A stretch of DNA of 44,240 bases from Alcanivoracaceae bacterium (GCA_016763695.1 JAESTH010000111.1:1-44240), one strand, 5' to 3'. Numbered from the stretch's first letter, positions 16,991-27,051 are shown. Notes: generated from the letters alone by a model not told the origin. Numbers and translations are program-made.

Positions 16991-17040
16991 CTATTCAGCG
17001 TATTTTGGAAAATAGCTATAAGTTTAAACTCGCTGAATAG
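16991..17040. repeat. Nested inverted repeats in the folP-glmM gap
   Basis: CTATTCAGCG (16991-17000) and CGCTGAATAG (17031-17040) are perfect 10-bp inverted repeats. Inside them TATTTT-GG-AAAATA (17001-17014) forms a second small hairpin directly abutting the left arm. On the plus strand TTGCTTTTT follows, but both flanking genes read on the minus strand, so this is not an obvious terminator for them. Confidence 0.6.
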
Positions 17041-17086
17041 TTGCTTTTTACTTATATTTAATAGCTTCCTTTTTTCAGAAACTACT

Positions 17087-17881
17087 CTAGCTAAGCAATG
17101 TTTGCGTTATTTTAAGCACATCAGCAGTCGCTTTCACATCATGAACCCGTATATATTCCGCTCCGTTTGTATAAGCAAACTGTGCAACAGCCAAACTTCC
17201 ATATAATCTCTCACTAACATCAGCATTGAGAATTTCACCAATCATGCTTTTCCGAGATACACCAATTAGTATGGGAAATCCTAATGATTTTAATTGTTTA
17301 ATGTTTCTAAGTAAAGTGAGATTGTGCTCTAAAGTTTTGCCAAAACCAATACCTGGATCAAGTATGATATTTTCACGCTTGATTCCCGCGGATAGACAAT
17401 TATCTACTCTCTGATGAAAAAAATCCATGACATGGGTCAAAACATTGCTATATTTTGCATGTTGTTGCATGGTTTTTGGTTGACCTAGTTTATGCATCAG
17501 ACAAACAGGTAGATGAGATTTGGCAACAATATTTAAACAGTCTTTATTTTGTAAGGCATGAACATCGTTTATGAAATTTGCTCCAGCTGTAATGGCTGCT
17601 TTCATGACCAGTGGTTTTGATGTATCTATGGAGATGGTTATATTAGGATTTTTGTTTCTTAGTTCTTTAATAACAGGGATAACCCGTTTTATTTCTTCAT
17701 CAGGATTAACCGCATCTGCTCCAGGACGGGTAGATTCACCACCAATATCAATAATATCGGCTCCCTGTTTAATTAATTCTTGTGCTTGTATTATGGCATG
17801 ATGACTATTATGAAATTTACCACCATCTGAAAATGAATCGGGGGTCACATTGATGACCCCCATTATTTTATATTTATTCAC
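17087..17881 (-). CDS. folP: Dihydropteroate synthase
   Basis: A 264-residue TIM-barrel enzyme of folate synthesis that condenses p-aminobenzoate with dihydropterin pyrophosphate; it is the sulfonamide target. Signatures are 'MGVINVTPDSFSDGG' at residues 7-21, 'IDIGGESTRPGA' near 46, 'INDVHAL' near 113, 'LDPGIGFGKT' near 172 and 'GVSRKSMIG' near 207. The length is normal (E. coli 282, many 260-280). It lies 12 bp downstream of ftsH, the standard gammaproteobacterial ftsH-folP-glmM order. Confidence 0.97.
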   Translation of the reverse strand: MNKYKIMGVINVTPDSFSDGGKFHNSHHAIIQAQELIKQGADIIDIGGESTRPGADAVNPDEEIKRVIPVIKELRNKNPNITISIDTSKPLVMKAAITAGANFINDVHALQNKDCLNIVAKSHLPVCLMHKLGQPKTMQQHAKYSNVLTHVMDFFHQRVDNCLSAGIKRENIILDPGIGFGKTLEHNLTLLRNIKQLKSLGFPILIGVSRKSMIGEILNADVSERLYGSLAVAQFAYTNGAEYIRVHDVKATADVLKITQTLLS

Positions 17882-17893
17882 AGCTAAGTAAAT

Positions 17894-19828
17894 TTAACTT
17901 GATGTGGCTTCATCACCAATGTCATCTTTATTCTGCTTACTTTCACCCTCTTTTTTAGGTGTGTTGGGCTTGATTGGTGTATCGTCATCATCCCAGCCAT
18001 CTGGCGGCGTTATTTCTTTACCTTCCATAATTTCGGTAACCTGATCATTATTTAATGTTTCATATTTTATTAATGCTTCAGACATTATGTGTAGTTTATC
18101 AATATTGTCGGTTAATAACTTGGTTGCTTTACTGTAATTGATATCAATGATCTTCTTAATCGCATCATCAATTAACTTGGCTGTGGCATCAGACAAGTTT
18201 TTATGTTGAGTGACCTGACGCCCTAAAAATACTTCGCCTTCATCCTCAGAGTAAAGCATTGGTCCCAGACCATCCCCAAAACCCCATTTGGTCACCATGT
18301 TTCTGGCAATGCTAGTTGCCTGTTGAATATCACTGGATGCACCCGTCGAAATAGCATCCTTGCCACCTAATAATTCTTCTGCAATTCTACCACCATAAGC
18401 CATGGCTATTTGTGACTCTAATTTGGTTTTACTTATGGAAATTTCATCTTTAACTGGTAAAGACATTGTTACACCCAGAGATCTTCCTCTGGGGATAATT
18501 GTCACCTTATAGATAGGATTGTGTTCAGGTGATAAAAACCCAACAATCGCATGACCAGCTTCATGATAGGCTGTGACTTTTTTGTCATGATCATCCATAA
18601 CCATTGACTTACGCTCAGCGCCCATCATAATTTTGTCTTTTGCTTTTTCAAAGTCTTCCATATTAACTTCTTTTGCGTTTAGCCTGGCTGCAAATAGAGC
18701 GGCTTCATTGACTAAATTTGCTAAATCAGCACCTGAAAATCCAGGAGTACCTCTTGCTAACATTTTAGGCTTAACATCGTCAGATAGTGGTACTTTTTTC
18801 ATGTGAACCTTTAAGATGGCCTCGCGACCTAAAATATCTGGTAATGGCACAACAACCTGTCTGTCAAAACGACCAGGACGTAATAATGCGGAATCGAGGA
18901 TATCTGGTCTGTTTGTAGCAGCGATAACAATCACACCTTCGTTGCCCTCAAAACCGTCCATTTCTACCAATAACTGGTTTAATGTCTGTTCGCGCTCATC
19001 ATGACCGCCACCCATACCTGCACCACGCTGTCTTCCGACAGCATCAATTTCATCAATAAAGATAATACAGGGAGAGTTCTTTTTAGCCTGTTCAAACATG
19101 TCTCGTACACGTGACGCACCAACACCAACAAACATTTCTACAAAGTCAGAACCAGATATGGTAAAGAATGGAACTTTGGCTTCGCCAGCTATGGCCTTTG
19201 CCAACAATGTTTTGCCAGTACCAGGTGCGCCAACCATCAATACACCTCTGGGGAGGTGTCCACCCAATTTTTGAAATTTACCAGGATCACGTAAAAACTC
19301 AACCAGTTCTTCGACTTCTTCTTTGGCTTCTTCAATACCAGCCACATCAGCAAAGGTCACTTTTATTTGATCCTCAGACAGTAACTTCGCCTTGGATTTA
19401 CCAAAACTCATGGCGCCACCTTTACCTCCACCACCTTGCATCTGACGCATGATAAAGAACCACAACCCAACGAGTAAAATAATCGGGAAAATGGTTTCAA
19501 ATATTCTCAATAAAACACTGTCCTCAGGAGCAGGCAAGTATTTGGCATCAACGCCCTGTGCGATTAATTCATCGGTGAGTTTTTCATCATTTGGTGCATT
19601 AACGATAAGATGTTGACCATTTAATGCTTCAGCATGAATAATTTTATGCACACTGGTCGTACTGTTAATATTAACAGATCTGATTTGCCCAGCTTGCAAC
19701 ATTTCATAGAATTTGGTGTATGTTACTTCTGATGAGTCTTCCGATTGTTGCACAATGGTATTAAAGACTGATAAAAGTACCAGTATTACAACCACCCATA
19801 AAACTAAATTTTTTGTGACATTATTCAA
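17894..19828 (-). CDS. ftsH: ATP-dependent zinc metalloprotease FtsH
   Basis: A 644-residue inner-membrane AAA+ protease, the same size as E. coli FtsH. Two TM helices (about 5-23 and 105-125) flank a periplasmic domain. The AAA module has Walker A '[13 protein letters not shown]' near 200, Walker B '[15 protein letters not shown]' near 255, the pore loop '[10 protein letters not shown]' and the SRH segment '[20 protein letters not shown]'. The protease site is HEAGH in '[13 protein letters not shown]' near 420. It degrades membrane proteins and short-lived regulators such as sigma-32 and LpxC. The tail from residue 600 is acidic and lysine-rich. It lies 34 bp after rlmE. Confidence 0.98.
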   Translation of the reverse strand: MNNVTKNLVLWVVVILVLLSVFNTIVQQSEDSSEVTYTKFYEMLQAGQIRSVNINSTTSVHKIIHAEALNGQHLIVNAPNDEKLTDELIAQGVDAKYLPAPEDSVLLRIFETIFPIILLVGLWFFIMRQMQGGGGKGGAMSFGKSKAKLLSEDQIKVTFADVAGIEEAKEEVEELVEFLRDPGKFQKLGGHLPRGVLMVGAPGTGKTLLAKAIAGEAKVPFFTISGSDFVEMFVGVGASRVRDMFEQAKKNSPCIIFIDEIDAVGRQRGAGMGGGHDEREQTLNQLLVEMDGFEGNEGVIVIAATNRPDILDSALLRPGRFDRQVVVPLPDILGREAILKVHMKKVPLSDDVKPKMLARGTPGFSGADLANLVNEAALFAARLNAKEVNMEDFEKAKDKIMMGAERKSMVMDDHDKKVTAYHEAGHAIVGFLSPEHNPIYKVTIIPRGRSLGVTMSLPVKDEISISKTKLESQIAMAYGGRIAEELLGGKDAISTGASSDIQQATSIARNMVTKWGFGDGLGPMLYSEDEGEVFLGRQVTQHKNLSDATAKLIDDAIKKIIDINYSKATKLLTDNIDKLHIMSEALIKYETLNNDQVTEIMEGKEITPPDGWDDDDTPIKPNTPKKEGESKQNKDDIGDEATSS

Positions 19829-19862
19829 AATTAATTCCTAATATTTTTTACTGACTATAAAC

Positions 19863-20483
19863 TTATCCTTTGAAACCTAATGCAACAGCATAGACTTCTC
19901 GGCTTCTTGGTCGTGATGCTTTGGGTTTTCGTATCACAACTTTTTTAAAACTTTTTCGTAACTCGACTAAATATGTATCAAAGCCTTCACCCTGAAATAT
20001 TTTGACCGCAAAATTACCGTTTGGTTTTAAGCATTGAAAACAAAAATCCAGTGCTAACTCAGCCAAATACATAATACGAGGCTGATCAACTGCAAACACT
20101 CCACTAAGATTGGGGGCTATATCCGACATTACAAGATCTATTTTGTCTGTACCGACTAAAGATAGTAACTCCTCCAGTATAGAATCTTCTCTAAAATCGC
20201 CCTGAATAAACTCTACGCCTTCAATTTCTTCCATTTTCAAAATATCCATACCAATGATTCGGGTGTTATTAGGTGCTATTTTTCTTGCTACCTGACACCA
20301 GCCGCCTGGAGCGCAACCTAAATCCACAATATTTTTAACATTGCTAAGCAGGCCATCTTTGTTATGTAGTTCCTCTAATTTAAAAGCTGAGCGTGCTCTA
20401 TAGCCTTTCTCCTGTGACAGTTTGACCCAATGATCGTCAAAATGTTCGCGCAACCAATTATTGGAACTTTTACTTCTTGCCAT
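19863..20483 (-). CDS. rlmE: 23S rRNA 2'-O-ribose U2552 methyltransferase
   Basis: A 206-residue RrmJ/FtsJ methyltransferase (E. coli 209). The SAM-binding motif is 'VDLGCAPGGWCQVA' near residue 55. The K-D-K catalytic set is consistent with the N-terminal Lys in 'YRARSAFKLEEL', Asp in 'DLVMSDIAPNLSG' near 120 and Lys in 'NFAVKIFQGEG' near 160. It methylates U2552 in the A loop during late 50S assembly. It heads the minus-strand ftsH unit and is divergent from yhbY, as in E. coli. Confidence 0.97.
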   Translation of the reverse strand: MARSKSSNNWLREHFDDHWVKLSQEKGYRARSAFKLEELHNKDGLLSNVKNIVDLGCAPGGWCQVARKIAPNNTRIIGMDILKMEEIEGVEFIQGDFREDSILEELLSLVGTDKIDLVMSDIAPNLSGVFAVDQPRIMYLAELALDFCFQCLKPNGNFAVKIFQGEGFDTYLVELRKSFKKVVIRKPKASRPRSREVYAVALGFKG

Positions 20484-20658
20484 ATGTTAACCTAACTATT
20501 TTATGCATGAACTTATTAATTGAAAAAAACATATTGTCAGCAGTATCTGCTTAACCTTCTTTACCATTTATCCCGAAAATTCAATTCTTCTATGAAATGT
20601 TTGGGTTTGGCTGTTAAAATGCAACATTAACATAAAGAATAAAGATATTAAATTACTA

Positions 20659-20946
20659 ATGAATAAACATGCGATAAAATTTTTAAGGGGCGTAAGCCAT
20701 GAATTAAGACCTGTTGTTATGATTGCGGATAAAGGTTTAACTGAAAACATCATGACAGAAATTGATATTGCTTTGGATAGGCATGAATTAATAAAAATCA
20801 AGATTCGTATGGATAAAGAAACCAGAACTGATTTTATTGCAAAGATAATCGAGCAAACTGGCGCTGAAAAAATACATGCCATTGGCCAAACACTAACAAT
20901 ATTTCGCCGAAACCCAGATGACCCACAGTTTGAATTACCACGCTAG
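20659..20946 (+). CDS. yhbY: YhbY-type CRM-domain RNA-binding protein
   Basis: A 95-residue single CRM (CRS1-YhbY) domain protein. Family features are 'LRGVSHELRPVVMIADKGLT' at about 8-27, which contains the G-x-x-G-like turn region, 'EIDIALDRHELIKIKI' and the terminal 'GQTLTIFRRNPDDP'. YhbY binds pre-50S ribosomal particles. Divergent placement next to rlmE, as in E. coli, supports the call. Confidence 0.93.
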   Translation: MNKHAIKFLRGVSHELRPVVMIADKGLTENIMTEIDIALDRHELIKIKIRMDKETRTDFIAKIIEQTGAEKIHAIGQTLTIFRRNPDDPQFELPR

Positions 20947-20954
20947 TCATAGTA

Positions 20955-21323
20955 ATGAAACTTCATCAAAATCACAATAATGATGTCAATATAATTAAGA
21001 CTGTTAATGATCAATCAATTGTTGTTAATGAAAAGACTTTACAACAGTCATGTATTGTCAGTAATAATGAGCTCATTTTAGATCTAGATTTACACAATAT
21101 AAGTGATTTATCAGCAGATCATGTTGATAAGTTATTGTTGTCAAAACCAGAAATTATTATTTTTGGCTCTGGAACAATTCACACTTTTCCTGCTGTAGAG
21201 CTACTTAATCCTATTGCCGTTCAAAACGTGGGCTTTGAAGTCATGAATAATAAATCTGCTGCCAGAACTTATAATATTCTGGTTGCTGAAGACAGGAAGG
21301 TGGCTTGTTTACTTATTGTTTAG
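20955..21323 (+). CDS. Mth938-like domain protein (DUF498/NDUFAF3 fold)
   Basis: A 122-residue protein matching the Mth938 fold: 'KPEIIIFGSGTIHTFP' near residue 65 and 'VGFEVMNNKSAARTYNILVA' near 92 are the two family hallmarks (G-T-G/S..-P and E-x-M-x-T/N-x-A-A-R-T-Y-N). The biochemical role in bacteria is unknown; eukaryotic relatives act in complex I assembly. It begins 8 bp after yhbY, so the two are probably co-transcribed. Its stop TAG lies directly against the left end of the inverted-repeat element at 21324. Confidence 0.82.
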   Translation: MKLHQNHNNDVNIIKTVNDQSIVVNEKTLQQSCIVSNNELILDLDLHNISDLSADHVDKLLLSKPEIIIFGSGTIHTFPAVELLNPIAVQNVGFEVMNNKSAARTYNILVAEDRKVACLLIV

Positions 21324-21495
21324 TTAAACCCCAATCCCGATAAAAAAATACGTTTATAACACAACCCCTTATTACATCTAGCAAACCTAAAAAATGCCAC
21401 ATCACCGATAAGGTGGCTCGGTATTTTTTATCTTCATTATACTCACCAATGGTTTGCGCTCTAATTCGTGTTTCTATATCGGGACTAGGGTTAAA
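21324..21495. mobile_element. Possible 172-bp non-autonomous element with imperfect terminal inverted repeats
   Basis: Left end TTAAACCCCAATCCCGATA (21324-21342) and right end TATCGGGACTAGGGTTAAA (21477-21495) are inverted copies with 16 of 19 positions matching. No ORF lies between. A related sequence occurs at 762-779. The size and ends suit a MITE-like element; no target-site duplication was obvious, so the call is tentative. Apart from this and the hairpin inside it, the yhbY-ABC gap holds nothing recognisable. Confidence 0.45.
21389..21430 (+). terminator. Bidirectional-looking hairpin inside the 21.4-kb element
   Basis: AAAAAATGCC-ACAT-CACC pairs with GGTG-GCTC-GGTATTTTTT around a five-base loop, with an internal mismatch bubble of about four bases. 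The flanking A-run and T-run make it a plausible terminator for the yhbY transcript, although it lies inside the inverted-repeat element. Confidence 0.5.
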
Positions 21496-21593
21496 TCAGA
21501 ATAGATTATCAAACCAGATAAATATCATTTAATATTTGATTTTTGTTAGATATGACCTAATATAGTCTCGATATTATAATTTCGAAAAAAAAC

Positions 21594-22538
21594 ATGACAA
21601 TAGCTTTAAAAGTTAGCAATCTTAAAAAAACTTACAAAAATGGCACGGTGGCTTTAAAAGGCCTGGATTTAGAGGTGGAAGCAGGTGAAATTTTTGCTTT
21701 ACTTGGCCCAAATGGTGCGGGGAAATCTACCTTAATAGGTATTATTTCGTCACTGGTTAATGCCAGCTCAGGCGAAGTTGAAGTGTTTGGAGACTCATTA
21801 ACCATGCAGCGTAATAAAGTGAAATCGCATATTGGGCTGGTTCCTCAAGAGTTTAATTTTAATATGTTTGAAAAGCCAATGGATATCTTGGTGAACCAAG
21901 CTGGATACTATGGTGTGCCACGAAAGGAAGCCATTGCAAGAGCAGAAAAATATTTAAAACATCTGCAATTGTGGGAAAAGAAAGAGACCATGTCAAGAAG
22001 CCTTTCTGGTGGTATGAAGCGTAGGCTTATGATAGCTAGAGCCATGATGAATGAGCCCCGCTTGTTGATTTTGGATGAGCCGACAGCAGGTGTCGATATT
22101 GAAATCAGAAGATCTATGTGGGCATTTGTTAAACAGATTAGTGCTGCTGGCACAACCATTATTCTAACCACTCATTATTTGGAAGAAGCTGAGCAGTTAT
22201 GTAAGAATATTGCCATTATCAATCATGGTGAAATCATTAAAAATACCACCATTAAGCAACTGTTGACCACTCTTGATATTGAGACATTTATACTGGATCT
22301 TGACAGGGAGCCTAATGAAAAATTGTTACAGTGCCTAAAGGCTGAAATTACGGATGATAATTCAATACAAATAGATGTACATAAATCACAGGCATTAAAT
22401 GATGTTTTTAAGAAAATTGATGAGTTAGGTTATAAGGTCTTGTCTATGCGAAATAAAGTTAATCGACTGGAAGAATTATTCTTTAAAATGACACATGGAA
22501 AAAATGAACACGCAAATGAATCGGAGAATGCGGCATGA
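21594..22538 (+). CDS. ABC-2 type exporter ATP-binding protein (YadG-like)
   Basis: A 314-residue ABC ATPase. Walker A is 'LGPNGAGKSTL' near residue 38, the Q-loop is 'VPQEFNFNMFEK' near 84, the signature is 'LSGGMKRRL' near 138, Walker B is 'LLILDEPTAGVD' near 157 and the switch His is in 'LTTHYLEEAEQL' near 193. An extra C-terminal domain of about 85 residues follows. It overlaps the permease gene by 4 bp (ATGA). The pair resembles E. coli YadG/YadH, whose substrate is unknown. Confidence 0.92.
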   Translation: MTIALKVSNLKKTYKNGTVALKGLDLEVEAGEIFALLGPNGAGKSTLIGIISSLVNASSGEVEVFGDSLTMQRNKVKSHIGLVPQEFNFNMFEKPMDILVNQAGYYGVPRKEAIARAEKYLKHLQLWEKKETMSRSLSGGMKRRLMIARAMMNEPRLLILDEPTAGVDIEIRRSMWAFVKQISAAGTTIILTTHYLEEAEQLCKNIAIINHGEIIKNTTIKQLLTTLDIETFILDLDREPNEKLLQCLKAEITDDNSIQIDVHKSQALNDVFKKIDELGYKVLSMRNKVNRLEELFFKMTHGKNEHANESENAA

Positions 22539-23305
22539 GTCATTCAACATTAACAGCTTTATACACACTGAGTCGAAAAGAAATTGTCAGAATACTGCGT
22601 ATTTGGACTCAGACCATTGTGCCACCAGCGATGACTATGACACTCTATTTTGTTATCTTCGGTAATTTAATAGGTAAGAGAATAGGGCAAATGGACGGGT
22701 TTGACTATATGTCTTTTATTGTTCCTGGTTTAGTGATGATGTCAGTTATCACCAATTCGTATGGTAATATAGTGTCTTCTTTTTTCGGTGCCAAGTTTAG
22801 CAAGCATGTCGAGGAAATGCTGGTTTCGCCTATGCCTAATTATGTTATATTATTTGGTCATGTCTTTGGAGCGCTTTCACGTGGTTTGCTGGTTGGTGGT
22901 ATTGTTACTGTAATTGCTTTATTCTTTACTGAAATACATGTCTACAATATTTGGATAGTTCTATCCACGTTGGTTTTAACCTCTGTTGTTTTTGCTTTAG
23001 CAGGATTTGTTAATGCCTGTTTAGCCACTAAATTTGATGATATTGCCATAATACCTGCTTTTATATTAACTCCGCTTACTTATCTTGGGGGGGTGTTTTA
23101 TTCTATCTCTTTATTGCCTGAGTTTTGGCAGACAGTCTCAAAATTCAACCCTGTTCTCTATATGGTAAATGCTTTCAGATATGGGTTTCTTGGGGTTAGT
23201 GATGTCAATATTTATGTGGCGTATGGAATTATACTGTCTTTTGTGGTGGTATTGACAAGCCTGTGTTTGTATATTTTAAATAAAGGTATTGGGTTACGTA
23301 GTTAA
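22535..23305 (+). CDS. ABC-2 type transporter permease (YadH-like)
   Basis: A 256-residue inner-membrane permease with about six TM segments. Visible family features are the N-terminal amphipathic helix 'YTLSRKEIVRILRIWTQTIV', 'MSFIVPGLVMMSVI' in TM2, 'KHVEEMLVSPMPNYVILFGH' in the coupling region, and 'PLTYLGGVFYSISLLPEFWQ' before the last helices. It forms the exporter with the preceding ATPase, to which it is translationally coupled. The substrate is not predictable from sequence. Confidence 0.92.
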   Translation: MSHSTLTALYTLSRKEIVRILRIWTQTIVPPAMTMTLYFVIFGNLIGKRIGQMDGFDYMSFIVPGLVMMSVITNSYGNIVSSFFGAKFSKHVEEMLVSPMPNYVILFGHVFGALSRGLLVGGIVTVIALFFTEIHVYNIWIVLSTLVLTSVVFALAGFVNACLATKFDDIAIIPAFILTPLTYLGGVFYSISLLPEFWQTVSKFNPVLYMVNAFRYGFLGVSDVNIYVAYGIILSFVVVLTSLCLYILNKGIGLRS

Positions 23306-23334
23306 TTCTAAATCACCAGTCAATCTGAACTAAA

Positions 23335-23358
23335 AAAGGCAGCTAAATAGCTGCCTTT
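23335..23358. terminator. Bidirectional terminator between the ABC exporter and rpoD
   Basis: AAAGGCAGCT and AGCTGCCTTT form a perfect 10-bp stem with an AAAT loop, with A-rich sequence on the left and T-containing sequence on the right. It serves both convergent units. Confidence 0.85.
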
Positions 23359-23381
23359 GATCTTATTAAAGTTTAAAATTT

Positions 23382-25226
23382 TTACAAATTCATAAAGCCA
23401 CGTAATAATTCAGAACGACTAGGGTGTCTTAATTTACGCAAAGCCTTGGCTTCAATCTGACGAATACGCTCACGGGTTACATCAAACTGCTTGCCTACTT
23501 CTTCAAGTGTGTGATCAGTATTCATGTCGATACCAAAACGCATACGTAGCACTTTGGCTTCTCTTGGTGTTAAGCCTTCCAATAATGAAGTAACTGTATT
23601 GGTCAGACCGTTAACAGTAGCTGAATCTAAAGGTGATAAGATGTTACCATCTTCGATAAAATCACCCAAATGTGAATCTTCATCATCACCAATAGGTGTT
23701 TCCATAGAGATTGGCTCTTTGGCAATCTTAATCACCTTGCGCACCTTGTCAACTGGCATTTCTAATATTTCTGAAAGCTCTTCTGCTGTAGCATCACGGC
23801 CTTTTTCTTGTAATAATTGACGTGATACGCGGTTTAACTTATTAATGGTTTCTATCATGTGTACAGGAATTCGTATGGTACGTGCCTGATCTGCAATTGA
23901 ACGAGTGATAGCCTGACGAATCCACCATGTGGCATAAGTTGAAAATTTATAACCACGACGATATTCAAACTTTTCAACAGCTTTCATCAAGCCGATGTTG
24001 CCTTCTTGGATCAGGTCTAAAAACTGTAAGCCACGGTTGGTATATTTCTTAGCAATAGAAATTACCAATCTGAGATTGGCTTCGATCATTTCCTTTTTAG
24101 CTCTGCGAGATTTCGCTTCATTTACTGTGATGTTTCTGTTTATTTCTTTAATCTCAGGAATCGTCAACTTATAGCGCGTCTCCAAAAATTTCATTTTTGT
24201 TTGAAGTTTTACTATTTCATCCTTGTAGACAGCCAGTAGTGTTGCGTATTTCTCATTGCTATCTATGATTCCATCTATCCATTCAATATTGGCTTCTTTA
24301 CCAATAAATGAGCGAATAAATTTGCCTCGGGGCATATTGCATTGCTCGGTACATATATTCATGATACGTCTTTCAATATAACGAATATTTTCTTGAGCAA
24401 TTTTCACCTGCATATTAAATTTGGCATTTAATCTCACTGAGAATTTAAATTCCACCAATACTTCTGATATTTGTGCGAGATATTTTTTCTGAATACTTTG
24501 TGCCAACCCACTACTTTCAACAGATTTAAGAAATTTATTGTATATTTTCCTCACTGCAATTAATCTTGATTTGACTTCGGCAGGATCCAGGCCTTGATCT
24601 TCCTCTTCCTCTTCTTCCTCTTCCTCGTCATTTTCTTCAACTACGTCAGTTGGTTTTTTGACCTTCGGGATAACAGCTTCTTCATGAGGATTATATATGT
24701 CCAATACTACATCAGGCATTTTAAATCCTTCTACTTCCATGTCTTCTAGTTCTTCAAGCATGGTTTCAGCAGTTTTAGGAAATTTGGCGATGGCTTCAAT
24801 AATAAAATGTGCACTGCGTTCTATCCTTTTAGCAATGGCAATTTCTTCTTTTCTCGAAAGTAACTCGACTGAACCCATTTCACGCATATACATACGTACG
24901 GGGTCTGTTGTTCTACCAATGTTTGCATCAACTGCTGATAGTACTGCCATGGCTTCTTCAGTTGCCGTGTCATCATCTTCTTTGGCTGCTTCATCATTGA
25001 GTAAAATGGTGTCCTCATCGGGCGCTTCATCATAGACCTGAATACCCATGTCATTAATCATCTGAATGACATCTTCTACCATTTCGGTTTCTACAATATC
25101 ATCTGGTAGATGGTCGTTGATTTCTGCGTAGGTTAAATAGCCTTGTTCTTTACCCTTGAGAATCAATAATTTCATTTGAGATTGTGAATCTACTGGCGTG
25201 TTCGTCGTTTCTTGCTGTTGTTCCAT
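23382..25226 (-). CDS. rpoD: RNA polymerase sigma factor RpoD (sigma-70)
   Basis: A 614-residue primary sigma factor. Region 1.1 lies at about 10-80, region 1.2 is '[19 protein letters not shown]' near 106, and the non-conserved region contains an uninterrupted Glu-rich run ([16 protein letters not shown], about 205-220). Regions 2.1-2.4 span '[20 protein letters not shown]' to '[20 protein letters not shown]', region 3 follows, and region 4.2 is '[20 protein letters not shown]' near 575. It recognises TTGACA/TATAAT promoters. It is the last gene of the rpsU-yqeY-dnaG-rpoD block, 61 bp after dnaG. Confidence 0.98.
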   Translation of the reverse strand: MEQQQETTNTPVDSQSQMKLLILKGKEQGYLTYAEINDHLPDDIVETEMVEDVIQMINDMGIQVYDEAPDEDTILLNDEAAKEDDDTATEEAMAVLSAVDANIGRTTDPVRMYMREMGSVELLSRKEEIAIAKRIERSAHFIIEAIAKFPKTAETMLEELEDMEVEGFKMPDVVLDIYNPHEEAVIPKVKKPTDVVEENDEEEEEEEEEDQGLDPAEVKSRLIAVRKIYNKFLKSVESSGLAQSIQKKYLAQISEVLVEFKFSVRLNAKFNMQVKIAQENIRYIERRIMNICTEQCNMPRGKFIRSFIGKEANIEWIDGIIDSNEKYATLLAVYKDEIVKLQTKMKFLETRYKLTIPEIKEINRNITVNEAKSRRAKKEMIEANLRLVISIAKKYTNRGLQFLDLIQEGNIGLMKAVEKFEYRRGYKFSTYATWWIRQAITRSIADQARTIRIPVHMIETINKLNRVSRQLLQEKGRDATAEELSEILEMPVDKVRKVIKIAKEPISMETPIGDDEDSHLGDFIEDGNILSPLDSATVNGLTNTVTSLLEGLTPREAKVLRMRFGIDMNTDHTLEEVGKQFDVTRERIRQIEAKALRKLRHPSRSELLRGFMNL

Positions 25227-25287
25227 AAATATATAGTATGTTTAATGAGAGGGTTTTACAAAATTTGTTATGTTGTAAGCGTCTCTG

Positions 25288-26979
25288 TTATCTAATTTGG
25301 TTGCTTAGTAATTCAACCAATTGAGTTTTCTCTGCTGCAGTCAAACCGTTTTGAGCCTGCTTATTTCGCAAGTCTCCTATCATATTCTTTTGAATCACTT
25401 TTTCAAAATAATTTTTGATATCATTTAACTCCAGTAACAATTGTTCATCATTTAAGTTAAGTGAAACAGTCACCAACGAACTTAAATGTGAATAAGCATT
25501 ATGTTGCCTGAAATTCTCCAGTAACGCAGCCGTGCTAATATGAGGGTTAAGACGACAAAAATCAACTATTTCAGCCAGAATATTTACACCATTTAACTTT
25601 AATTGTTTAAATCTGAGATTTTCTGGCAAATTAATGACTAATCCTGGTTTGTTTAGCAGTATAGCTATCGTTTTTCTAACGGGTGTCCACTGGTCAATGC
25701 TCTGAATTTTAGGTGTCTGGTTTTTAATGTTAAAATCAATTCTGGTTTTGCTTATATGGCTGATTTCTTCTATTAACAGTTTTCTGAATTGACCTTTGGG
25801 TAGCTCTGTGACGAAGGCTTCGCTTTTGTCGATAAACTTGGCTCTGCCATCGATGGAGTTTAAGTCAATATTTAATTTCAATTTGTTTAATAGAAAATTT
25901 GATAATGACAATGAATGATCTAGCTGCTTTTGGAAGGCGTCGTGCCCAAATTCTTTTACATAAGTATCGGGGTCATGTTCATTGGGTAGAAATAAAAATT
26001 TGATATTTTTATCATCTCTATAAACAGGCAAAGAAATGATCAGTGCTTTCCAGGCTGCTTCTCTACCAGCCTTATCGCCATCAAAACAAAAAGTAATTTC
26101 TTCGTAACTGCGTAGTAACGTAACGATGTGGTGCTGGCTGGTTGCGGTGCCTAAGGTGGCAACACTATTTTTAAAGCCCGCTTGGTGTAGGGCGATAACA
26201 TCCATATAGCCTTCAACAACTATAATGCTTTTTACCTTACTATGTTTTCTGGCAATATTTAAACCATATAGTTCTTTGCCTTTATGAAATAAAGGAGTTT
26301 CTGGTGAATTTAAATATTTGGGTTTTTGATCGGCTAATACGGCACGCCCACCAAAAGCAATGACTCGCCCACGTTTATCCTGAATGGGAAACATAATACG
26401 TCCACGAAACTTGTCATAAATTTTGCCGTTATCATTTTGCACGATTAAGCCCGCTTTCATTAATTCGCCTTGATTGTTATTTTGAGCTCTATTTAGCAAA
26501 CCATTCCAGCTGTCAGGAGCAAAACCAATTTGAAAAATTTGACTAACGTCAGGTGAAATTCCGCGATCTTTTATGTAGTTTTGTGCAAATTCAGATTTTT
26601 CTAAGCCATTTACGAAGTAACGATTGGCATTTTCTACCACTTCATACAAGTTTTTGCTTTGATTGTTGTTTTGATAGTTTCCCTGGTGGGGTACGCTCAT
26701 TCCTGCGGATTGTGCTAAGGTTTCAATACAATCTACAAAGTCCATTCCTTCGAATTCCATCATAAAACCAATGGCTGAACCATGCTTGCCACAACCAAAA
26801 CAGTGATAAAATTGTTTGTTCTGGCTCACAGTAAATGACGGGGTATTCTCGGTATGAAATGGACACAGGGCCTGATAATCCTTGCCTGCTTTTTTGAGGG
26901 TGACGTGAGGCGAAATGACATCAATGATATCAATTCTGTCTAATAACTGATCAATAAATTCTGAAGGAATATTTGCCAT
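25288..26979 (-). CDS. dnaG: DNA primase
   Basis: A 563-residue replicative primase (E. coli 581). The CHC2-type zinc finger is C-x2-H-x(n)-C-x2-C: 'CPFHTENTPSF' near 40 and 'YHCFGCGKHG' near 58. The TOPRIM metal site is 'IIVVEGYMDVIAL' near 258 with 'FCFDGDKAGREA' near 300. The RNA polymerase basic motif 'RFRGRIMFPI' (as KFRGRIMFPIQD) lies near 185. The C-terminal helicase-binding region (about 430-563) is less conserved. It makes RNA primers with DnaB. Position between yqeY and rpoD fits the macromolecular synthesis operon. Confidence 0.97.
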   Translation of the reverse strand: MANIPSEFIDQLLDRIDIIDVISPHVTLKKAGKDYQALCPFHTENTPSFTVSQNKQFYHCFGCGKHGSAIGFMMEFEGMDFVDCIETLAQSAGMSVPHQGNYQNNNQSKNLYEVVENANRYFVNGLEKSEFAQNYIKDRGISPDVSQIFQIGFAPDSWNGLLNRAQNNNQGELMKAGLIVQNDNGKIYDKFRGRIMFPIQDKRGRVIAFGGRAVLADQKPKYLNSPETPLFHKGKELYGLNIARKHSKVKSIIVVEGYMDVIALHQAGFKNSVATLGTATSQHHIVTLLRSYEEITFCFDGDKAGREAAWKALIISLPVYRDDKNIKFLFLPNEHDPDTYVKEFGHDAFQKQLDHSLSLSNFLLNKLKLNIDLNSIDGRAKFIDKSEAFVTELPKGQFRKLLIEEISHISKTRIDFNIKNQTPKIQSIDQWTPVRKTIAILLNKPGLVINLPENLRFKQLKLNGVNILAEIVDFCRLNPHISTAALLENFRQHNAYSHLSSLVTVSLNLNDEQLLLELNDIKNYFEKVIQKNMIGDLRNKQAQNGLTAAEKTQLVELLSNQIR

Positions 26980-27051
26980 TAGAGCGAAGAAGTGTTAGGT
27001 AAGACAATTTTAACACACATCCATGTGTGCATAAAATTGTGAAATAGTTAA

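Noticed and set aside
20484-20658. Possible small gene in the rlmE-yhbY gap
   Set aside because: A minus-strand frame (20568-20882) overlaps yhbY antisense and has a biased hydrophobic composition; nothing recognisable.
23082-23100. Possible frameshift at the run of G near 23090 in the permease gene
   Set aside because: The frame stays open with the expected PLTYLGGVFYSIS family sequence through the run.
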